Positions 15,345 to 21,664 of a DNA stretch of 64,000 nucleotides are shown here, one piece after another. Each line of letters opens with the position of its first letter. Position 1 is the stretch's first letter. The stretch is from Thermococcus chitonophagus (GTDB lineage Archaea; Methanobacteriota_B; Thermococci; Thermococcales; Thermococcaceae), in NCBI RefSeq assembly GCF_002214605.1, contig NZ_CP015193.1:496001-560000 (forward strand), read 5' to 3'. The translations under genes were made by a program, and so were the position numbers. The notes below the pieces were generated by a model. It was not told where the DNA came from. It saw only the letters and a program-made list of their open reading frames with translations, and searched no databases.

Positions 15345-15660
15345 CCCTTTTTCTTTCTCTATTTGAGAGTGGTTATATGGCTTACGTTCTGGAGTAAGCT
15401 TGGAAGAGGAGAAGGTTAGGGGGAGGCCTAGGCTACTAGGTTATCTTTAGAGGTTCCCTATAGGGGGTAAGCTAATTAGGAAGGATAGTTGCGGAGAAAC
15501 TAAGGAACTTCAAGAATTCATCTTGTGAAAAGGTAATGAATGTATTTTTGCATTTGTTCATGATAAAGTGGAGTTCCCGGGTATTCTAAGGAAGAGCCAG
15601 AAATGCTGTAACTCGAAAGACTTAAATTTTGTAATACAGAATTTGCTTATGGTGAATTAC
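15345..15660 (+). other. Non-coding or decayed stretch between nrdJ and vapB
   Basis: This stretch of 316 nt has no open frame with recognisable content in either direction. A T-rich run directly after the nrdJ stop could be its terminator. The A+T-rich segment cttaaattttgtaatac, about 30-35 nt before the vapB ATG, is a likely promoter for the toxin-antitoxin pair. The middle may be remnants of an older gene, but I cannot name one. Confidence 0.4.
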
Positions 15661-15894
15661 ATGACTTCGGTTGTTATAAGCATTCGAATCCCACCAGAGC
15701 TAAAAAGGGAAATGGACAAGCTTAGGGGAGAAATTAACTGGAGTGAAGAGATAAGAGAGTTCATAAAAAGGAGGATAGAAGAAGAGAGAAAGCGAAAGGC
15801 TCTTGAAAGGTTTATAGGCATAGTGAAGACGCTTCCCGAGGCGCCCAGAGGAGCGGCAAAAAATCTCGTGAGGGGGGATCGTGATAGTCATTGA
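15661..15894 (+). CDS. vapB: VapB-type antitoxin
   Basis: This protein of 77 residues is a small, charged protein whose N-terminus (SVVISIRIPPELKREMDKL) fits a ribbon-helix-helix DNA-binding fold, followed by a lysine- and glutamate-rich helix. It should bind its own promoter and neutralise the adjacent VapC. The ATG at 15661 has GGTGA 5 nt upstream; longer in-frame starts lack this site. It overlaps the toxin gene by 14 nt, the usual VapBC arrangement. Confidence 0.85.
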   Translation: MTSVVISIRIPPELKREMDKLRGEINWSEEIREFIKRRIEEERKRKALERFIGIVKTLPEAPRGAAKNLVRGDRDSH

Positions 15895-16297
15895 TACTTC
15901 GGCATTCTCAAAGGTTCTCATTAGGGAAGAGGGCTGGGAGGAAGTAGTTCCCTATCTACAGCCAGAACGAGAACCGTACACGGTAGAGATGCTGATCACT
16001 GAAGCGACGAATGTGCTGTGGAAGTACGTTACTAAGTACAAAGTTTTTGGTAGGGAAAAAGCGGAGGAACTTTATAATGCAATGGTTGAGCTAGTTAAGG
16101 AGGGGCTTCTAATTGTTGAGCCGAATTCAAAGTATCTAAAGGAAGCCCTAAGGATCGCCATTGAAAGAGAAATTGCCGTTTACGATGCCCTTTTTATAGC
16201 TCAAGCGTTAAGTCTCAATGCTCCTCTCGTTACTTGTGATGAAAAGCAGGGGGAAAAAGCCAGAGAGATTGGAGCTGAAGTTATACTTATTAAATGA
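15881..16297 (+). CDS. vapC: VapC-type PIN-domain ribonuclease toxin
   Basis: This protein of 138 residues starts at GTG with a G-rich binding site. PIN acidic residues are present: IDTSAF (Asp5), TEATNVLWKY (Glu), YDALFIAQA (Asp) and VTCDEKQGEKA (Asp). This set of metal ligands is expected for an active Mg-dependent RNase that cuts tRNA, rRNA or mRNA. It is coupled to the upstream antitoxin. Downstream DNA contains gene fragments, consistent with a variable region. Confidence 0.88.
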   Translation: MIVIDTSAFSKVLIREEGWEEVVPYLQPEREPYTVEMLITEATNVLWKYVTKYKVFGREKAEELYNAMVELVKEGLLIVEPNSKYLKEALRIAIEREIAVYDALFIAQALSLNAPLVTCDEKQGEKAREIGAEVILIK

Positions 16298-16313
16298 TGA
16301 GAAATGAGCAGGG

Positions 16314-16394
16314 ATGAAAATGCTGGGGTTCATCCTCTTGGGCCTAGCAATAGAATTCTTAGTTGGGCTCAGCGGAGTTGGTGGGCGGGTTTAA
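16314..16394 (+). pseudogene. Short remnant resembling the N-terminus of a TauE/SafE-type membrane transporter
   Basis: This frame of 26 codons reads MKMLGFILLGLAIEFLVGLSG and continues VGGRV before a stop. The GLSGVGG glycine motif after one hydrophobic helix is the typical start of sulfite-exporter TauE/SafE proteins, which normally run to about 250 residues. No continuation is found downstream. I take it as a truncated remnant. The sample is short, so chance resemblance is possible. Confidence 0.4.
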
Positions 16395-16491
16395 ATATTC
16401 CCTATCTAATATCTCGATATGGGGTTGGAATTGTAGAACAAATTTTTTTGACTCTTATTCCACAAATTAAAGACATGAACATTGTAGTGTA

Positions 16492-16800
16492 GTGAGGTTT
16501 ATCCTCTCCAGATACGGCGGAAATGTTATTACAAAGGAAGAACTGGTTAAGGTATGTACTAAATTTAATGCTGATCCAGAGTATGTAGTGCACTATCTCC
16601 TGTCCTATGGCTATGCAGTTCGTATTCTCCGAGGGCTCTATTATGTGAAGACTGTTGAGGAATTTAAGCTGAAAAGAGCTTTAAAACCGTTGAAGATTAT
16701 TGGACTTGGCCTGGACAGACTTGGGTTAAAGTGGTATTACGGTCTCTTCACGGCCTTTAGATTAAATCCCCTCACGCTTCTCACTAAGATATTTCGATAG
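16492..16800 (+). pseudogene. Probable truncated AbiEi-like (type IV toxin-antitoxin) protein
   Basis: This frame has 102 residues, starting at GTG. The first half reads as a winged-helix-like domain (VITKEELVKVCTKFNADPEYV, then LLSYGYAVRILRGLYYV) and the second half resembles the linker that precedes the AbiEi antitoxin core (LGLDRLGLKWYYGLFTAFRL). The frame then ends abruptly where such proteins normally continue for another 100 or more residues. No matching continuation is evident. It is either a broken gene or a short stand-alone version. Confidence 0.45.
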
Positions 16801-17019
16801 GATCTATAACAACCGGCCGTTTTATTTCCGGATAAAGCTCGTGATAGGCATCGAGAACATCAATGAATCCCCTTGGCGTCATAGGATGGAAGATTATTGA
16901 GAATATACACCATTTGACTAGTGTTTTGTCAAGTATGAGGGAAATTAAGGGTTCCACTTTCTTGGGTTTTTGGTGCCCTAGCTTTCTCACCTAACCTAGG
17001 TTTTGGATTTGGGAAATTT
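16801..17019 (-). other. Non-coding or decayed stretch with a short minus-strand open frame
   Basis: A minus-strand frame (16784-16990, 68 codons) contains a protein-like segment ending FHPMTPRGFIDVLDAYHELY, followed by IKRPVVIDP, which looks like real but broken coding sequence. I cannot assign a family. No ribosome binding site precedes its first ATG. The stretch is best read as gene debris. Confidence 0.35.
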
Positions 17020-17226
17020 GAAAGACTGTTGGTAACTCTTGGAGATAGCATTGTTTGGTGGATGTAACATGGATTTCAAGATCTGGGGATAAAAACTTTG
17101 GAAATCCTAAGGGGTGATGAGAAGTTTGAAAATCCGGAGGTTTTTATGGATACTCCAAAAATGACTCCAGATGAGGAAGCTGGGCTTGTAATAAAGAAAG
17201 CGAGAGAACTCGGATATCTGTCCTAA
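17020..17226 (+). pseudogene. Fragment of an unrecognised protein with an internal stop
   Basis: One frame reads RLLVTLGDSIVWWM, stop, then HGFQDLGIKTLEILRGDEKF and on to PEVFMDTPKMTPDEEAGLVI, ending KKARELGYLS at a TAA. The composition is clearly protein-like (a C-terminal end with amphipathic helices) but the in-frame TAA at 17065-17067 and the lack of a start mean it is not expressed as one product. Family unknown. Confidence 0.4.
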
Positions 17227-17367
17227 TCTTATTCCTATTTTTCTTTTGAAAGTCTCGTCCTTTAGGGCGAGGATGCTTGTTCCGGGTTTTATTTTAGTGA
17301 ACTGTTGGAACGGTGTCCCTTTTCAAGCCATGTATAAACCTTTAAAACACTAACTCGACGAACTGAC

Positions 17368-18246
17368 ATGAACATTCCAGAGATGCTTTCACTGATCCTC
17401 CTGGGCTACCTGCTCAGGCGAGCAATAAAGAGCGAGAGGTTCTTCTACATCCTGAGAAGGCTTGTAAATGAAATTCTCTTCGCCTTATTTGTCTTTGGAA
17501 ACGTCGCTAGCAAAGACCTTTCTTACCTGCTAAAGATAAAGATAGTTTTCCTGTACGTGTTCTTGGTTATAGGAATAAGCCTCTTCGCTTCATTTTTGTA
17601 CTCAAAGCTGTTTGTAAAAGATAGAAAATGGAGAGGCGCCTTGATGGTTCTCTCCTCCTACCCAAATACCGCAGCTTTAGGATTCCCAATAGCGAGCCTT
17701 TTCTTGGATGATATAACTCCCGTGATTCTGTACTCAACGACTAACTCCTTGATAATCCTTCCGATTGTAACCTTTATAGCCGCACACTACTCCACGGGAG
17801 GGGCCTCCGTAAAGGAGAGCTTCAAGAAAGCCTTGAGGTTTCCCCCAACGCTTGCCAACCTGCTAGCTTTAACCCTTGTTATAGCTGGGATCAGGTTGCC
17901 GGACTGGTTCCTCAATCCCATAAAGACCGTGGGATGGACTAACATCCCTCTGCTCCTCGTGTACTTCGGTTCCAGGATATCTCTGGGTAAGTTCTCCGTA
18001 AGGAAGTTAATAGAGGTTGCAACTTTTAGGAGCTTGATACCTTTTGCATTCGTCTATGCAACCCTGCACGGTTATCCCAGGGAGATATTCTATGCGATAT
18101 TGGTTGAAGCCTCGATGCCACCTGCAATAGCCGCCAACGCAATCTTAGCCCAATACGAACTCAAGGCTGAAGAAGCGATAAGTGTAACCTTCGTGTGGAC
18201 GCTAATAGTTATAGCCTTCTTCTCCATACTGGCTTGGAGGTGGTGA
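17368..18246 (+). CDS. AEC-family (auxin efflux carrier type) membrane transporter
   Basis: This protein of 292 residues has about nine to ten membrane helices in two groups. The motif SSYPNTAALGFPIASLF is the hallmark of the AEC family (NTxxLG/FP), and the second half has the matching segment ASMPPAIAANAILAQYE. Members export or import carboxylates and related anions; the substrate here is unknown. There is no clear ribosome binding site before the ATG. The segment tttaaaacac about 27 nt upstream suits a promoter that yields a leaderless transcript. The downstream small membrane gene begins 1 nt after its stop. Confidence 0.85.
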   Translation: MNIPEMLSLILLGYLLRRAIKSERFFYILRRLVNEILFALFVFGNVASKDLSYLLKIKIVFLYVFLVIGISLFASFLYSKLFVKDRKWRGALMVLSSYPNTAALGFPIASLFLDDITPVILYSTTNSLIILPIVTFIAAHYSTGGASVKESFKKALRFPPTLANLLALTLVIAGIRLPDWFLNPIKTVGWTNIPLLLVYFGSRISLGKFSVRKLIEVATFRSLIPFAFVYATLHGYPREIFYAILVEASMPPAIAANAILAQYELKAEEAISVTFVWTLIVIAFFSILAWRW

Positions 18247-18247
18247 G

Positions 18248-18436
18248 ATGGATAAGAGAAAGGTTTACAGACTGCTCCTCGTTTTGGTTTTGATCCTCAC
18301 CATTGTATACACCTTAAGCATCCTGGGATACCTTCCCTACTTTCCCTACTTTCTAGCTTACTACATCGTAGTGTTCTTCATAGTCTTGTTTCTGGCTCTG
18401 AGGTGGCATGAGAGGCTTAGGGGCTGGAGATTATAA
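18248..18436 (+). CDS. Small two-helix membrane protein
   Basis: This protein of 62 residues has a short basic N-terminus, then two hydrophobic helices (VYRLLLVLVLILTIVYTLSI and FPYFLAYYIVVFFIVLFLAL) and a basic tail. It begins 1 nt after the transporter stop and is probably translated from the same mRNA. It may be an accessory subunit or an independent small protein. No family recognised. Its 3' end overlaps the end of the convergent ATPase remnant by 6 nt. Confidence 0.6.
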   Translation: MDKRKVYRLLLVLVLILTIVYTLSILGYLPYFPYFLAYYIVVFFIVLFLALRWHERLRGWRL

Positions 18437-19490
18437 AGCTTTAGAAATAACTTTCCTTACAACTGGGTCAATTATCCTATATCTCCCCTCTTCTTTCCTT
18501 ATCCATCCCATCTTCTCGAGGTTCTTGAGTAGATTGGCGAGCCGTGAGTTTGGAACTTCTCCAGCTCTCACCTCAATGTATTCCTTTATTAGTTCCCATC
18601 TGTCTAGGCCCAGGGATATTGCCTTAAGGATTAGGGAGTATCTTGGGCTCTTCTTTTCTAACTCTCTTACTTCTCCTATAATCATTGCCTCTGCCTTCCT
18701 GAGCACTTTCTCCATAGCCTCTTCGAAGCTTTTAGTGTGAATGTAGCTGTAGCCGAATTCAACGAGCCAGCCGGGGATTCCGTCAAGGAAGTTAACTGCC
18801 TTTTCTATTTCCTCTTCACTAATCTTCACTCCTGCTTCCTCAAATCCCCTCCTCAAGAACTCCTTAGATAAATCCCTCGAGAAAGGCTCAACTGTGACCT
18901 CCCCGTAAGCCCTTCCGTAAAGTGGGGAGTTGTAGTCATCAATTCCCAGGAAATCGTGTAGCAAACCAACTTCTGAACCTGAGAGTATGAAGGAGAGGCT
19001 CTCAAGATTGTCGTAGGCGTATGCCACTAACGCTAGAAACTCTTTACCACCTCTCGCTCCGTAGAATCTCAGGTATTGAGCTTCATCTATTGCAATTACT
19101 GCCCCTACTTCATTAAGGCTCAGAAAGAGACGATTCTCTGCTCAACTTTATCTCTACTCCCGTTACTTTAACCCCCTCTATTCTTCTAAGGATCTTTGCC
19201 AACTCCTTCCTCCATGTAGGCTTTGTTGCATTTAAGCTTCTTTCTATGGCTTTTTTCAGTGAATTGCTACTTATCCAGCCTCCTGACTCGAAGTAAAGCT
19301 CTCTCGCATCTATGTAAATGCCATTTAGTTCATTTAGGGCAACCTTAAGGATCGATGATTTTCCAATTCTTCTGATCCCTAAAAGCAGGGTTAGAGGGTA
19401 TCTTTTAGTTGCCTCAATTAACTCTTCCAGCTCCTCCCCCCTGTCAAACAACTCCTCTCTTCTTGTTTTTGGCCTCGGATCAAACAGCAT
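18431..19490 (-). pseudogene. Frameshifted archaeal ATPase (PF01637-like AAA family)
   Basis: Two frames together give about 350 residues, the normal family length. The N-terminal part (19490 down to about 19120) starts MLFDPRPKTRREELFDRGEE and carries the Walker A region LLLGIRRIGKSSIL. The C-terminal part (ending at 18431) continues VGAVIAIDEAQYLRFYGARG (Walker B) and HDFLGIDDYNSPLYGRA, then a winged-helix end. The switch of frame lies at about 19115-19140, between helix ends of the two parts. A single-base change or a sequencing error would explain it. These ATPases occur as many paralogues in Pyrococcus and their role is unknown. Confidence 0.8.
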
Positions 19491-19546
19491 GTAATGCCCC
19501 CGTAACCTAGTAACGGTACCATTACTTAAATTAAATTTGGTGAAAG

Positions 19547-20182
19547 CTAGATTACATCAAACCTCAGCCAATAGTACCTCTCATCTTCTTCGATGCTTAT
19601 CGGCTTTAGCTCGAAGCTCCTCGTGTATAGTGGGGACTTAGTAACCACCGTGTGGAACTCTCCATACTCTCCCAGCGGATCTATTCCTGGGTTCTTGGCT
19701 AGGAACTCTTCGAGATCTCTTTCACTTCTGAACGTGTATCCCAGGAACTCTCTTGAAAGCCTGTTCTTATCTACGGCTATTATCGAGTATTCAAACCCCT
19801 CACTCAAAATTTCCCTGGCCAGCTCATGGGTGTCCATTCCAAAAAGTGGCTCCACCAGCTTTAGCCCCGCCTCCCTCGCTATCCCTTCAAGCCACCTGTA
19901 GTGATCCTCTATCTTCACATCTCCAGCTATTATCGCCTCCACAGAGAGGGCCTTAAGGTTCTCGATGAGCTTTTCCGTTCCTTGGCTCATGTCAAATGTG
20001 AGCATTGCCTTTCCCATTGAATTAGCTAGCCTCCTAAGAGAGCGTAAGTTCTCATAATGGGGGGAGAGTCCGATGGTGGTCTTCAATGCTAGTAGGTAAG
20101 TGACGTCGTATCCAAGCTTTTGTGCCAGGTAAACGGCATAGAGACCGTCCTTTCCTCCCGAGAATAGGGCTATCGCCTTCAT
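19547..20182 (-). CDS. dph6: Diphthine--ammonia ligase (Dph6-type PP-loop ATPase)
   Basis: This protein of 211 residues starts with MKAIALFSGGKDGLYAVYLA, where SGGKD is the PP-loop of ATP pyrophosphatases. The segments AIIAGDVKIEDHYRWLE and LVEPLFGMDTHELAREIL are the family signature of the diphthamide amidation enzyme. It uses ATP and ammonia to finish diphthamide on elongation factor 2. It is divergent from the cmr operon. Confidence 0.85.
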   Translation of the reverse strand: MKAIALFSGGKDGLYAVYLAQKLGYDVTYLLALKTTIGLSPHYENLRSLRRLANSMGKAMLTFDMSQGTEKLIENLKALSVEAIIAGDVKIEDHYRWLEGIAREAGLKLVEPLFGMDTHELAREILSEGFEYSIIAVDKNRLSREFLGYTFRSERDLEEFLAKNPGIDPLGEYGEFHTVVTKSPLYTRSFELKPISIEEDERYYWLRFDVI

Positions 20183-20281
20183 GCTTGCATGTTATACGTT
20201 TCTGCTTATAGCGGTTTTCCCTGGGATTTGCTATACTATTAAATGTTCTTCAATATTCAAATAATTTTAACCTTTTCGCAG

Positions 20282-20297
20282 AAAAATTTTTAATACT
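20282..20297 (+). promoter_or_regulatory. Probable promoter of the cmr operon
   Basis: The segment gcagaaaaatttttaatact reads as a purine-rich BRE followed by a TATA-like element. It lies about 70 nt before the cmr1 ATG at 20365. The whole gap between dph6 and cmr1 is A+T-rich. A start of transcription near 20320 would leave a leader of about 45 nt carrying GGGGGATGG. The operon genes have tight or overlapping junctions, so one promoter may serve all eight. Confidence 0.45.
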
Positions 20298-20364
20298 TTA
20301 ATCTGCAGTATTAGTGGACACTCTTTCCTGTTATCTACATCCTCAAATTTATGGGGGATGGTTA

Positions 20365-21663
20365 ATGTACGAGGTTACGTTTGAATTGGAGAATATTACT
20401 CCCCTTTTCATGCACGGTGCCGACCAGAGCACGGCAGAATTTCGGGCTGCCAGCGTGAAGGGAGTAATGAGATGGTGGTTCAGGGCCTTGGCTGGAAATT
20501 ACTTTGGAGATAACATCTCTGGGCTGAAGAAAGCGGAGTGCAGAATTTTTGGGTGTGCTGAAAGTGAGGTAAGGAAAAGCCTCGTTACTGTAGTAGCTTC
20601 AGCATCTAGCCCCCCAAATGGTTATATTGATAAAACTTCTAATAGCTGGAAAAATGCCATTGCATGGTCTGAGTACGTAGACTACTTCTTCTTTTCGATG
20701 CTCGACAAAAAGAGGGAATCTAATAAGATAAAAATTAAAAGTAAATCAAGTTTCTTCCCGCCACAATCAAGATTCCGAGTTATTCTTAGATCGCCAGATA
20801 GACGAGCGTTGGAACTTGCAGAGGCCTCTCTGCTATTGGCAATACACCTTGGTGGTTTTGGCCTCAGGGCAAGAAGAGGGGCTGGTAGCCTAAAGATCTC
20901 GAAAGTTTCGGGAGATTGCAGTTTTGATGATTGCAACTCTTACGTTGTTGAGACTCCTGATGAGCTGAGAGATATTATTGAGACGATATTGGAATTCAGT
21001 GAGCAGGCACTCGCGGGGCCTGGAGATGAATTATCTCGTACGCCCATTGAAGGGTACCCTAAATATCCTATACTTCATCCTGAGTATGCTGCTGTCTTCG
21101 TGCTTGACCATGAGCGTCCAAAGGATTGGATAGGGGCCTTAGATAATTTTGGGAGATGGTATCTTGGCAGGAAGGCAGGTAGGAAATTTGTGGATGGTTT
21201 CAGATTCAAGTTTGCTGATTATAATCTATCTCATGATCTTAATAGGGGTATAGGAGGCTCCTCAAGCAAGGAAAAAAGATATTACTTAGGGTTGCCCCTT
21301 ATCTATGCAAACTATAAAGTTACCGTTGAGGGCGTGAAAGGAGCCCCCCGTAATTGCCCCAAGGAGAGTGATCGGCTTATAAGAAGAAGAGCTTCTGGTT
21401 ATTGGTTATCTCTGTCCCAATTTGGAGACACAGTATCTCCAGTTGTAACTGTCTTTGCTTATCAGCTGTATCCAGAATATGAAGGAAGGTTCTGCTTTAG
21501 GAAGAAAATTAAGGGGGAAAGGGATAGGATTGGACTAATAACTCTTGAGAATCCGATTTCTCATAGAGCCGAAGATAATGAGGCTGTTGTTAATTTCTAT
21601 AGGGAGAAGTTCATTGGTGATAAAGGTTTAGCTGGATATAAGGTCTGGCCTGGGAGGGTTTAA
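20365..21663 (+). CDS. cmr1: Type III-B CRISPR protein Cmr1 (RAMP)
   Basis: This protein of 432 residues is a Cas7-like RAMP at the end of the Cmr backbone near the 3' end of the crRNA. It starts MYEVTFELENITPLFMHGAD, the family N-terminus, with VKGVMRWWFRALAG soon after, and a glycine-rich RAMP loop, GGFGLRARRGAGSL. A longer in-frame start at 20314 (GTG) lacks conservation; the ATG at 20365 has GGGGGATGG upstream. Cmr2 begins 1 nt after the stop. The gene is more A+T-rich than cmr2 and cmr3. Confidence 0.93.
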   Translation: MYEVTFELENITPLFMHGADQSTAEFRAASVKGVMRWWFRALAGNYFGDNISGLKKAECRIFGCAESEVRKSLVTVVASASSPPNGYIDKTSNSWKNAIAWSEYVDYFFFSMLDKKRESNKIKIKSKSSFFPPQSRFRVILRSPDRRALELAEASLLLAIHLGGFGLRARRGAGSLKISKVSGDCSFDDCNSYVVETPDELRDIIETILEFSEQALAGPGDELSRTPIEGYPKYPILHPEYAAVFVLDHERPKDWIGALDNFGRWYLGRKAGRKFVDGFRFKFADYNLSHDLNRGIGGSSSKEKRYYLGLPLIYANYKVTVEGVKGAPRNCPKESDRLIRRRASGYWLSLSQFGDTVSPVVTVFAYQLYPEYEGRFCFRKKIKGERDRIGLITLENPISHRAEDNEAVVNFYREKFIGDKGLAGYKVWPGRV

Positions 21664-21664
21664 T

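Noticed and set aside
16304-16492. 62-codon plus-strand frame
   Set aside because: Composition is not protein-like and it overlaps a better frame (TauE/SafE-like start at 16314) and the promoter of the AbiEi-like gene.
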